From: Erigeron canadensis
Lineage: Eukaryota > Streptophyta > Magnoliopsida > Asterales > Asteraceae
DNA: 64,000 nt
Assembly: GCF_010389155.1 (NCBI RefSeq)
Contig: NC_057768.1
Coordinates: forward strand, 41,643,633-41,707,632
Direction: 5' to 3'
In this document: positions 28,093-39,327 of the stretch, in pieces
How positions within the stretch are numbered: position 1 is the first letter of the stretch
Layout: each line of letters begins with the position of its first letter
Translations under genes and position numbers: made by a program
The notes under the pieces: generated by a model
Databases searched by the model: none
The model's input: only the letters and a program-made list of their open reading frames with translations
What the model was told of the DNA's origin: nothing

Positions 28093-28109
28093 TGCAAGTT
28101 GTTAATTGT

Positions 28110-28395
28110 ATTTTTTTTTAATTGGGGTTTTCAGATTATTATGTGATAAACCGAGTGAATGACTTTTGGGGGTGAATTTAGGTTTATATATGGGTGGGAG
28201 GGCTTTAATTACTGAACTACCCCGCACGTGCTAAGCACATGGGTGCATTAACAGCTGAAAATGGATGGAACGTTACTTTTGGACCAAGAATGCAACGGTT
28301 GTGATACCACAGGGATAGGTTCCACGACTTTACACACTTTTGTACCAAACTTGCAAATTTGGGGATACCTCATGGACAAAAAATGTAATTCGTTC
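28110..28395. mobile_element. Probable right terminal region of the MULE
   Basis: Upstream of the GRF gene, 28240-28390 carries the kind of terminal sequence expected of a MULE (GGGGATACCTCATGGAC followed by AAAAAATG). No matching inverted copy was found left of the transposase, so the left terminal repeat is probably lost or buried by the Helitron and hAT insertions. The exact end is undetermined. Confidence 0.45.
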
Positions 28396-29370
28396 TTAAT
28401 TTAACTGAATGTATCAATTACAAAAATACATTGTTGATATTATTAATATTTCAATACTTAAAAACTTAAAACGATGCTTGGTTCAAGTTGAAAATGGTAA
28501 AGGGGAAGACAATGATAATACTAACTACCAAGGAATGCAGTGGACATTACCTTTGTCATTGATATTTCTTGGTTCCTTTTATGAAACTAATTTTATTGAT
28601 GCTTATATCAAGTATATAATTGTAAATATTAGTTGTAGTTAGTAAATTTTTAATAAAAAAAAGTTTATGTTATTATGTATTATATAATTTTTTATTATAA
28701 ATAAGTTTAAATGTAATTGATGTTACGTATATTGCATGATCGAGCAAACAATTAAATGTGTATAGTATATTTTTCTTAATAGTATATATAAATCTACATA
28801 TATAAAATATCATATATTAACAAATAAAAATAACTGAACGTGGAGAAATTTTAGTAGCATAAATAGCTAGAGAAAACGGAAATTGGGTAATGAATTTTTA
28901 TTACCCCTAATTTGTTGGTTAATGAAGTATTACTCAAAACTGAGTAATCATTGATTGCATTATATCATATCAAGCATTACTTTTCATTATATTTGTCATT
29001 CCTAATACCCCATACCCCTCAACCAAGCACCCGTAGCTTTAAAATCATTATCTTATTTTAAAGTATCTATAATCAGTTAACTTATATGAGTAATGAATTA
29101 GTATATCACTAAACTTTACAACATTTGAAAACATAATTTTGGATATTACATATAAAACTGAGATGATAATATCACGCATTCAAATTTCAAATTTGTTTAA
29201 AAACGACAATTTATTTATAGTAAAAAGAAAACAAATAAGGGAAACTCTTGATTTACCCGATCACTGTAGAAAAATTCAAATTCATTTAAATTAACATTCA
29301 CACACGTTCTCCTTTCAGTTTCCCGCTCATCCGAAAAAATTGCCCCGCTCAAACCGCACCAAAATAAAAA
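28396..29370. other. AT-rich spacer and promoter region of the chromomethylase
   Basis: A short open frame at 28409-28642 has no recognisable domain and is not called. The part nearest 29370 should contain the promoter of the CMT gene; no convincing TATA box was identified. Confidence 0.4.
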
Positions 29371-29397
29371 CCTTAACCCTAGCCCCACTCTCCCATT

Positions 29398-29445
29398 CCC
29401 CCCTCACTATTCTCTCTTCTCTCCCTCTATCTCTCTCACACACCA
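29398..29445 (+). promoter_or_regulatory. CT-rich 5' leader of the chromomethylase
   Basis: A pyrimidine-rich tract of TCTCTC and CCCTC repeats ends directly at CACCAATGG, the chosen start. Y-patch or CT-rich leaders of this kind are typical of constitutive plant promoters. Inferred from composition and position. Confidence 0.5.
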
Positions 29446-32400
29446 ATGGCCGGAACACGAACCAAACGAAAATCAACCGCTACTCCCAAAAACACAAGAT
29501 CAAATAAGAAAACTAAAGTATCAGAAGACAAAAATCCAGAAGCTTCTTCTTCCGATGCTGTTGCAGATCTGGATGAAGTTCTGACCGTCGTTGAGGAAAA
29601 GGTTCCGGCCGTCGTTGTGGAAAATGCTCCGGCGGCCGTTGAAGAAAATATTCCGGCGGCCGTTGAGGAAAATGCTCTGGCGTCAAGCTCTGCCGGACCA
29701 TCTACGGAAGTCAAGGCAGATGAGGAGGAAGAAGAGAGTATATTGATCGGTGATCCCGTTCCTGATGCTGAAGCACGAAAGAAATGGCCGCATCGATATT
29801 TGTCAAGAAAAGTATGAATTTTTACTCTGCAATTTATTTATTTTCTTTTATATTCATAAGTATATATAATATATTAATTCCATCATCTGATAGAATTGTA
29901 CATTATGGTTTTAAGATTATTTATATATGCTTTTTAACATGATAGTCGAAATAAATCTAGCAGGCAAATAGGAGTTTGTTATTATTATAAAATTAATTAA
30001 AAAGGATTAGACTTTATGATTTGTGAATGTTATAAGTTTTTTGAATCTTGTAATTCAGTTACAACTTAATTGTTTGTTAATTTTTTTGTTTTTAGAATTC
30101 AGTATGGACCGGAACTATGGGAATACCGAAAGGGTAAGTTTTTACATTTGATTCTTAGTTCTGGCAGGATTAATACAATTAGGTATTTGTATACATTTAT
30201 GTTGTTGTTCTGACTTAATTGCAGAAACGAGGCTCCGAAAGAAATCATTCAAGCAAGACGACACTACACTGAAGCACTTGTTGATGGACGTGTGCATTTT
30301 AAATTGGGAGATGATGGTTTTGTTTATGTAAGCGTTTCATTGTTTATTGTTTACCTATATATATATATATATTCCCAGTTTTGTAGTAGCTCATGATCTG
30401 TATACACATTTACTTTGATTTGGTTATGGTAACAATTATTGGTTTGTTGATTTTGAAGGCTGGAGATAATGAGGAAAGTTATATATGTAGAATTATTGAG
30501 TTGTTTGAAGGTGTGGATGGTGATCCGTACTTTCGTGCTCAATGGTTCTATAGGGCGAAGGACACGGTAATATTTTACTAATGGCTTTTGATCTTGATTT
30601 ATGATGGTTGGTTTTGATTTTGACTTACACATGATTTGATCCCCGTTTCAGATAATAGGCGAGTGTTCTGATCTTATTGATGCCAAACGCATCTTTTTTT
30701 CCGAAGTGAAAGATGATAATTCTCTAGGATGTCTTTTAGAGAAGCTTAGAATAGTCCGAGTGCCTTTATATGTATGAGCTTCTTTTTGGTAATTTTTGCA
30801 AAATTTATAACCATTCTATTATTGCTTATTATTTTTGATTTGGTTTTTTAGGCGGATGTTGATACTAAAAGGGCGTTGCTTGCAAATGGAGATTTCTATT
30901 ATGATATGATGTATCTAGTTCCATTTTCTTCTTACCAAAATTTACCCACTGGTAATTGTTCAATCTAATGTTATGTTATTTACACGTCGTTAACTTAAAT
31001 GGGTTACTAATGACTCTATATGTATGAAGATAATGAGACAGATGGAGATGAATCTGAGTCCACAATATCTTCAGAGTGCAATTCTAATGCGTCAGTTACT
31101 GAGGTTTCCCAGATTAAAGAGAGCAAGAGATCTGAAATGACATTGCTAGATCTTTATTCTGGGTGTGGCGCAATGTCAACTGGATTGTGCTTGGGAGCAA
31201 ATATGGCAGCTGTGAATCTGATCACTGTAGGACCTTTTTATCAATCATCTATTTGTTTGACAAATGTAAATACTGTGCTAACTGATTTTTTTTTTACATT
31301 TGTTTATAGAAATGGGCTGTAGATTTTAATCAACATGCCTGTGAAAGTTTGAAGTTAAACCACCCGGAAACAGAGGTCTGTTCTTTGGCTCTTTTAATTT
31401 CTATGTTTTTTCTTCTTTCACTAAATGTATTGCATACTTACGTAACACAGGTCCGGAATGAGCCTGCTGAGGATTTTTTGCAGCTACTAAAAGTGTGGAA
31501 TAGTCTTTGTCGTCGTTTTTCTTTGATTGGTGGTGATGATTTACAGCCTAGTAGCAATCCTGTGCGTGTTGAGAATGATGTTGCTGATGACGATGATGCT
31601 CAAGAAGATGATGAAGATGAGGAAGTGTTTGAAGTTGACGAAATCTTGTCAATTTGCTATGGTGACCCTAAGAAAATTAAGTTACCCGGGCTTTATTTCA
31701 AGGTATTTCTGGTTTGTTAGGAGAAATTCATCCAATTACTGTCTTAAGTGTTTGTTTTAGTAATCACTTATTGACAGAAGTATATTTATTATTATTATTA
31801 TATCATAAATTTTCAGATACAATTAATAAGTTATATTCACTGTACTGGTAGTTAGACACAATATTTTGGTGCTAGATACCAAATCTAAGTGAAACATATT
31901 CTTTATCTGAAAATGATCTTGGATGTTGATTGAGGTTCCAAACTTACAAATTGATAGAAGCTTCTGAATGTATGCGATAAAAAATTTATGACGATATAAT
32001 GATGTATAATGGTAGCAATGTGTTTTAGAATGTTTTACTTTGTAGATGTTATGAGAATCTATCTAACATGTCTTTAACAATTGATCATTTTGTATTGATT
32101 TGTAGATTTAGTTTTTTTCTAAACTGTATGATCTATGATAAATACTCATTTTTTTTGTACTTCATCAGCAAGTTATGTATGTTATTTGTTATTTTAGTTT
32201 CAGAGAAAAGACTTGAAGTATATTGTTTTTTTGTTCTCACATTACCAGATTCGCTGGAAGGGTTATGGCCCAGAAGAAGACACATGGGAGCCTGAAGATG
32301 GCTTGGGGTATATTATTAAACAACCATTTTTTCTTATGTCTTGTGTACAAATTAAAGTTACTGACATCAAAATAATTTATAGTGATTGTGAGGAGAAGCT

Positions 32401-34526
32401 GAAGCAGTTTGTTCAAAAAGGCTTTGCAAACAAGATTTTGCCTGTACCTGTATGTACAACCTTTTCCTTGTGCATAACTGCATATACATATATTGAAATT
32501 TTTGGATGTTGATTGTCCTATTTAATTGTTTCAGGGTGGCGTGGATGTTATCTGTGGAGGCCCACCTTGTCAAGGCATAAGTGGTTTCAATCGATTCAGA
32601 AATAAAGAAAAACCATTGGAAGATGAAAAAAACAAGCAACTACTTGTGTATATGGATATTGTTGAGTTTTTGAAACCAAGGTTTGCATTGATGGAAAATG
32701 TTGTTGATATCGTTAAGTTTGCAAAAGGATATTTAGGAAGGTATTCACTTGGTCGATTAGTATCAATGAACTACCAAGCTCGTGTTGGGTTAATGACAGC
32801 TGGTATGTATGGGCTTCCTCAGTTCAGAATGAGGATGTTTATGTGGGCTGCTGGACCTGGCGAGGTGAGACTTTTTATTCCTAAGTTTGTCTATTGATTT
32901 TTTATCATCAATTTATTCATTATCATTTATGTTTTTCAGAAACTACCACAATATCCACTACCTACCCACAAGGTAGTTTCAAGAGGATCATCTCCTGTTG
33001 AATTTGAGGTATAATTTGGTAGTCTGGTTTTATTTGCTAACATGTATTATTATCTTTCTATTTGTCTAATTGACTTTTTTTGTTTAGTCAAATGCGGTTA
33101 CTTATGATGACCTAAGTGCTGTTGTGTTGGAAAAAGAACTCTTTCTAGAGGACGCAATATCTGATCTCCCCCCTGTAAGTACAAAAACAGTTGTTTGGAC
33201 ACATGTTTTTGGATGACAAATAAACTTGTTAAGATTTTTTGTGTTTCTATTTGTAGGTTACTAATTTTGAGGAAAAAGATGAAATTCCATACAGAGAGTT
33301 GCCGAAAACTGAGTTTCAAAAGTTCATAAGGCTTAAAAAACAAGGTTAATCACCAAACTTTTGTTAGTTTTTACTTTTTTGGTCTAAATATCTAAGTACA
33401 TTTGTGTATATATATGGGCTTATTCCTAACAATGGTTAATTTTACATCTTTAGAAATGCCTGGATTTTCCGGGACTATAGGTGTGGATTCTGCGGATCAT
33501 TTATTGTATGATCATCTGCCATACAAATGCAACGATGATGATTATCAGCGTGTTTGCCAAATTCCCAAGAAAAAGGTTTGCTTAATTCTTAGTTACTCCG
33601 TACATTATTTCATGTTTTATATGGTGGTGTTATTGTAACTCACATGCTTTTATTTTTAGGGAGCAAATTTTAGAGATTTGGCTGGTGTTCGTGTCAAGAG
33701 TGATAATCATGTTGAATTTGATCCGAATGTTGAGAGGGTTCTTCTAGCTTCAGGAAAGCCCTTGGTAAGTGTGGAAACTGCACCAACATGAACCTGGTGA
33801 TAGTTTATTATGATCACTGGTTGACTCTTTTTTTGAAATTGATGATAGGTACCTGATTATGCAATGACATTTGTTGATGGGAGATCGTCTAAGTAACCTT
33901 TCTACTTGGCTTTGGGTTTATATGTATGTATATTATATGTGTGTTTCGAGTATTTGTTAACTGCACTTTTAAATTTTTAACAGACCTTTTGGACGGCTTT
34001 GGTGGGACGAAATTGTACCAACAGTTGTCACTAGGGCAGAGCCTCACAATCAGGTAGATGCAATATAAACAATATTCTAAATTTTAGTTATATCTTTTTA
34101 GCATATCTGTTAACTGCTTTTCAATTCTATCCAGGCAATTCTTCATCCTGTGCAGGACCGTGTTCTGACTGTTCGTGAAAATGCTAGGCTTCAAGGTTTT
34201 CCTGACTACTACAAGCTTGTTGGTCCTATTAAAGAAAGGTATGAAAACTTTGGAAGCTTTATTGTTTCAGTAACCTCATAACATACGATACTGCCCGTTG
34301 AATTGATCTTTTCAATATTCTTTACATGATTCATGTTATGAACTGTCTTCCCAGATACATGCAAGTCGGAAATGCTGTGGCTGTTCCAGTTGCTAGGGCG
34401 TTGGGTTATTCCCTTGCGATGTCATGCAAAGGTATTGCCGGTGAAGGACCGGTTTTTACATTACCCAAGAAGTTTCCTAATCTTGAGACAGCTGCATCCG
34501 TTCCTTTAATTGAGGAGAATCAGTAG
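29446..34526 (+). CDS. CMT3: Chromomethylase (CMT3-type DNA cytosine-5 methyltransferase)
   Basis: Twenty-one exons join in frame to 888 residues: 29446-29811, 30096-30133, 30225-30327, 30459-30566, 30652-30771, 30852-30951, 31030-31226, 31310-31375, 31451-31702, 32249-32307, 32383-32449, 32535-32864, 32940-33008, 33088-33174, 33257-33344, 33454-33575, 33660-33764, 33849-33892, 33984-34053, 34135-34238, 34355-34526. Order: low-complexity N-terminus (1-122), BAH domain (about 140-275), motif I ([13 protein letters not shown], ~319), chromodomain (~424-475, [14 protein letters not shown]), motif IV GGPPCQG with catalytic Cys504, motif VI ENV (546-548), motif VIII QFRMR (588-592), and motifs IX-X ([33 protein letters not shown]). 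The enzyme maintains CHG methylation at H3K9me2 chromatin. The short N-terminus argues for CMT3 over CMT2. No lesion is seen. Confidence 0.94.
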
Positions 34527-34747
34527 GTGATTTTTATCAATGATACAAACATATTATTTATGCATTGGGAGATTTGCAATGAACACATTGTCTTCTATGT
34601 CAATCTTTTGTTATTTATTAGTTACATTTTGCTCATTAAGGTTGTTGGATTCTTTTTCTAATCTAAGCAAATGTTCGTTTATTTGGTCCCTCTTGTTGAA
34701 GCAACACTAATGTGATACAGAGTTTGCTTTGTGTTTCATAAATTTTA

Positions 34748-36124
34748 GAGTAAACGGCACAAATCGTCCTTATGGTTTACCCTAATAATCAAGTTTCATC
34801 CTTAACTATTTGAAATGACATTGGTAGTCCTTTTGGGAAGGGTAAGGATCACATATAATCCTTTATGCAAACAGATGTTTTCTTTAAACCGTTAACTCCC
34901 ACACGTGTTTTCCATATGAGAGTATATGTCTTTTTAACCTATAAAAGACCAATATCGATAATTTCTCTCTTACTTTATATACCAAAACCCAGATCCCTAA
35001 ATATGTATATATGGTGTATATATATTTCGTCGAATCTCCTTAACTACCCCGGCCGTAGTAATTGAATCTTGATATATAGAAGAGCATGTGGCGCATCATC
35101 TTCATAGAGCTTTAATTAATATCCATTTCCTGTTACAACAAGTAGATTGATGCATGGATCAACTACTTAATTAATTGCAACAAGTTTTGAGGTACAATAC
35201 TCATCGAATTAAGACTTGTAAACAGCTACCAAATATACATAAATATAAAAAGAAGAAAAAGTTAACGAGCTCTAACTATTATATATATAGCAGATACATA
35301 TATATTACACTAATTATGTATGTATATCTAATAAGTAATATCTATATGATCAATATCATATCACAATTCAAAATTTCAATAAAAACCAATCTATATCTTG
35401 TTACCAGATTTAACAACACCACAACCATAGTTTTTCCGGCCACCACAACGGATCTTAATCGTGGTGATCGGATCTTGATGGTGGTGGCCCGATGTTATAG
35501 GTGGCGGCCATATCTTCCCGGTGGTGGCTCGATGTTGGTGGCGGCAGCCATATCTTCGTGGAGGTCGGATCTTGATGGTGGTGGCCCGATGTTTTAGGTG
35601 GCGGCCATATCTTCCCGGTGGTGGCTCAATGTTAGTGGCGGCAGCCATATCTTCGTGGTGGTGGTCGGATCTTGATGGTGGTGGACCGATGTTAGTGGTG
35701 GTAGCCATATCTTCGTGGTGATGGCCGGATTTTCAATGGTCATAATGTATGCATATTTTCGCAGATCTGGCAGATCGTGGTGGTGGTGGCCGGCCGGAGT
35801 TGTAAGGGAGGGTGGGAGAGGGAGATTTGTGTGTTATATGTGTGTGTTTGGTGATGGTTAAAAGTAGGAAAGAAGAAACTCAATAAAGAGAATAATTAAT
35901 GAAAAAAAATATCATGAGTGGTCCTTTAACTTTTGAAAGGACGATACTACCCTCACGTGAAAAACACGTGCGAGAGTTAACGGATTAGAGAAAACGTCCG
36001 TTTGCATAAAGGACTGTATGTGATCCTTATTCTTCCATAAAGGATTGTCAATGTCATTTCAAATAGTTAAGGATGAAACTTGATTATTAGGGTAAACCAC
36101 AAGGACGATTTGGGCCGTTTACTC
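34748..36124. mobile_element. Non-autonomous Mutator-like element, long TIRs, 9-bp TSD
   Basis: The 1377-bp element begins GAGTAAACGGC and ends GCCGTTTACTC. Perfect 9-bp direct repeats TAAATTTTA flank it at 34739-34747 and 36125-36133. Inverted repeats extend roughly 200 bp inward (for example AATCAAGTTTCATCCTTAAC near 34788 against its complement near 36070). No transposase is encoded. The interior holds a GC-rich minisatellite. It lies 221 bp past the CMT3 stop and 60 bp from the DUF868 stop, between two convergent genes. Confidence 0.9.
35440..35752. repeat. ~98-bp minisatellite inside the MULE
   Basis: CGGATCTTGATGGTGGTGG recurs near 35469, 35566 and 35665, joined by GCCATATCTTC and GGTGGTGGCTC phrases. 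Each ~98-bp unit is itself built from two related ~49-bp halves. The array is GC-rich against AT-rich surroundings and gives long spurious open frames on both strands. Confidence 0.85.
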
Positions 36125-36184
36125 TAAATTTTAAAAATTCTATTGTTTGTTTACACATGTAGTTTATGTATGATAATAATTAGC

Positions 36185-37096
36185 CTATTCAATTTTCCAT
36201 ACATAAAGAAAAAGGCAGCATTGTTGGGGTATGTGACTTCTTCCAGTCGAATGATACTTGTTTATGCTACTGTTATTGTAATCATCGCAGGCTTCTTTGC
36301 TAACATCTTTATCAGTCTCTGTAATGGGTTGATTAGGTTTGAAAATAAACAACCCATGGCTAGAGCCAGGGTTCATAAAAAGCCATGCATGCACGTCCCA
36401 TAGCACCTCGATTGGTTGCTTGTTCACCATGACTATTTGGTTACCACGGAACTTCCATTGCAAATTTCTTATGTGGATCAGCACAATTCCATCAATGCTT
36501 ATCCACATTTCAGGGTCTTTTGGTCCTATTGTTGAACTTTCGACCACGATTTCGTAGTCTTTTCGATTTTTATCAAATTTTGCTCTTGTTGTGAAACTTT
36601 TCTTTCCAAACATGTGCTCTTTCTTGAAAAACAGGAGGGCCTCGGCTGCACCTGGACGTGACTTTGTCCTTTTGTATACCTTCTTTTTCAAGTCCCCCAT
36701 CAGCAACACAACTTCCTCGTCACAAACTAATGCAACATAGAATTCTGAGCATGGTTCTGGAGACCCTGAAAACTTTGCTGACCGAAGATCCCAATATATG
36801 TCGATTTGGAGCCCATCAACCTCGAAAGTCTTGTAACTCTTTTTCCCCCAAAAGTGCCATGGCTTGAGATCAATCTTGCAGTTGTGGCGATGTTTAGATT
36901 CCACACTATCTACAAAAATGTTAAGCGAGTGATTTATTATGTTTTTGGTCCAAAGTGCCATAACAGTTCGCCAATAGCCGCCAATGTATGCTTGATACAT
37001 GCATGTAACGGTGCATTGTGCCGATTTTGTTGACGTAAGATCTTCTCCTTGCAAAATCGACATTGATTGATCCTTTGAGGTGACAAGAGAATCCAT
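36185..37096 (-). CDS. DUF868 family protein
   Basis: A single-exon gene of 303 residues, ATG at 37096. Domain signatures run nearly full length: CTVTCMYQAYIGGYWRTVMA, WTKN with HSLNIFVDS, KIDLKPWHFWGKKSYKTFEV, IYWDLRSAKFSGSPEP, VVLLMGDLKKKVYK, KKEHMFGKKSFTTRAKF, WISIDGIVLIHIRNLQWKFR and VLWDVHAWLF. The length of about 300 residues matches plant DUF868 proteins, which are usually intronless and of unknown function. An in-frame upstream ATG at 37131 is absent from this reading. The stop codon lies 60 bp from a MULE terminus, so the 3' UTR probably reads into that element. Confidence 0.88.
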   Translation of the reverse strand: MDSLVTSKDQSMSILQGEDLTSTKSAQCTVTCMYQAYIGGYWRTVMALWTKNIINHSLNIFVDSVESKHRHNCKIDLKPWHFWGKKSYKTFEVDGLQIDIYWDLRSAKFSGSPEPCSEFYVALVCDEEVVLLMGDLKKKVYKRTKSRPGAAEALLFFKKEHMFGKKSFTTRAKFDKNRKDYEIVVESSTIGPKDPEMWISIDGIVLIHIRNLQWKFRGNQIVMVNKQPIEVLWDVHAWLFMNPGSSHGLFIFKPNQPITETDKDVSKEACDDYNNSSINKYHSTGRSHIPQQCCLFLYVWKIE

Positions 37097-37139
37097 TTTT
37101 CGATCATGAGTTGAATATCTTCAAATCTCATGAGTTTTC

Positions 37140-39290
37140 CTCTATCAGAAGATCCACAATCAAATCATGTTAAAACATTTACATGAAAATCGATCATGAA
37201 ATCCTCTGAGGAAGCTTATGCTGGTTCTGATCAAGAAATCTTTTGCGTTAATCGTCTTCAAATAATTCCTTGAATGAATGAAACTATGCTAGAATTTCGA
37301 TCAGTTTTCAAAGGGGTGGATATTAGATGTTAAAAATGTATATATGCTCTTATCTCAAGTTTATTTTGCAAGAACATAGAAGGAAAACGTTTAGGGACAC
37401 GATTCCTTGAAGATAAAGTGCAAAAAAACGAGGGAGACATGAAACATATATATGCATATAAATTTCTCTACATATGTATTTAGAGGGAATAAAAATACAT
37501 AATTTAATTGCTCTATATTTTATCTAATTTTATGAATCAAAATAAATGGACAAAAATGAAGGCAGGATCTATCAGTGGACCAAAAAAAAGCAGAGTTCAA
37601 AATACTAAATTTAATTGTTTATGGTGAATATATAGATTATTTATTTGATATAAATGGCAAGAAAAGAAAAACAACGAATGCTAAAACTTAACGGTGCAAA
37701 CCTTCGTTGTAAATTACTAAATTAATTGTAAGCGCACCAATTTTCATACAAAAATTTATAAACATACAATATCTTGTACTTCATCAATCGTTGACTTTTT
37801 AAAATATTAAGGTTATCTTTGTCATTTCCCACATTTTTTCCATTAAAAGCTGATATATCTGATCTGTTAAGATACATGATCAGTCCATATGCAAATTTTA
37901 CTACATGTGCTGCCTTTTTATGATAAAAACTGAATAAGTAATCAAATGCTACTTATGTTATACGATATAAATTGATTGACAAGCGAGTGTGATCAAGCTG
38001 ACGTACTTGAAAGCCTCTGTATGCATTCCAGCATTTGCATAGCCTATAAAAATCGTAACTAGAGAATTATCAACATGTAAAACCTAGCTAAACAAGCAGT
38101 TTTATCCTGGAAGAGTGGAAGTCCTGCTCAGCCTTGGACTAAAATATATTAGTTAGAGAGATATTGATCATGAAAATTTAGCTATAATACACTACTAATT
38201 TTATATGCAAGTATTTTTTCAAGAATATTAACTCACTAATCATCAAGAACTTACAAGTTAATGATCATCACTTTCAAGACAGCTCATGTATGATGTGAAG
38301 TGTGACGCTATAGAAAGGCAAAAGTTGAAAGGAATGAAGCCTGGTCCAGAGTTAGTGCAATTATGTTTTGCGATATCTGGGCCATGCAACAGCCCTTCCA
38401 TCTTACTGTCTTCCTAAGTCCTTAATTTCGTTGCACATGTGCGCATCTTGATATTTCAATGGGTAAGTCTGTAACATGGTTCTACTCTGCGTGATGTGGA
38501 GGAAGATGGAAATATGAAATGGATAGCTTTGGAATCTATGTCTCTGCTATTAGCTAGAACTATGGCAGCTGTCAAAATTAGGCATTTAAGAGCACTATTC
38601 GTCGTATGGTGAAAATCTAGAAGACAATGGATAGAATTCTGTAATATGTTTGTAAATGGGTCAGAAAGTTAGGTAATGAAGGAAAAGCCAATGAAGGACT
38701 GGTAGGTTAGGTGGTTGACATCTTTAGGACTTTGTGTTCTGTCTCATTGCATGATTGGTAGTTAATTTAGCATTTAGTCTTTGGTTGTATAACATGGCGT
38801 TTGCATGATTGGTAGTTAATTTAGCATTTAGTCTTTGGTCGTATAGCATGGCATTTAAAGTCGAATTAGACAGAATCACGCATCTCACGAAATTTGTACA
38901 TTCAAACCAAACATCTCATTCATCTCATGGTATGCCTAATGCACCATATGTGTCTCACATGCATATGTATAGTGAGTGAAACATGTCATCTTTGCCCTGA
39001 ATACAATGTTACTGCGTACGCAATAGAATGTGCTTATTTTGAACTTGAGTTTCAGGAATCATGGTGTGGACAAACTAGCTTTACTGGTTCTTCAAAATAT
39101 TTAGCAACATACACAAGAGTTTGGAATCTGGACAAAATCTTGGTGAAGGAAGTATACAGATTTTATAATCCACACAAAGTAACCAACAATATGCATTGTC
39201 AAAATCCAAAGTACAACATTAATTACCAGTATGTCATAAAGTACATATTATTTAAATAAATGACGAAATCCCACTTCCTTTCTCTTTTGG
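37140..39290. other. Intergenic spacer
   Basis: No supported gene. An open frame at 38894-39259 (121 codons) has no domain, unusual His/Met/Cys content and no homologue I recognise, so it is not called. A 54-bp tandem duplication lies at 38749-38856. Confidence 0.45.
38749..38856. repeat. 54-bp tandem duplication
   Basis: GCATGATTGGTAGTTAATTT with what follows occurs at 38749 and again at 38803 with three substitutions. Recent slippage or unequal exchange is likely. Confidence 0.9.
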
Positions 39291-39327
39291 GATGAATTTT
39301 TGATTGCAGTTGACACCCCGTGTATTG

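Noticed and set aside
29436..29714. Minus-strand frames over the first CMT exon
   Set aside because: They are antisense to the repeat-bearing N-terminus of the chromomethylase; the plus-strand gene is fully supported.
35175..35721. Open frames on both strands near 35.5 kb
   Set aside because: They arise from the ~98-bp GC-rich minisatellite inside the non-autonomous MULE.
38894..39259. 121-codon plus-strand frame
   Set aside because: It has no recognised domain, odd composition and no intron or promoter context; chance is likely.
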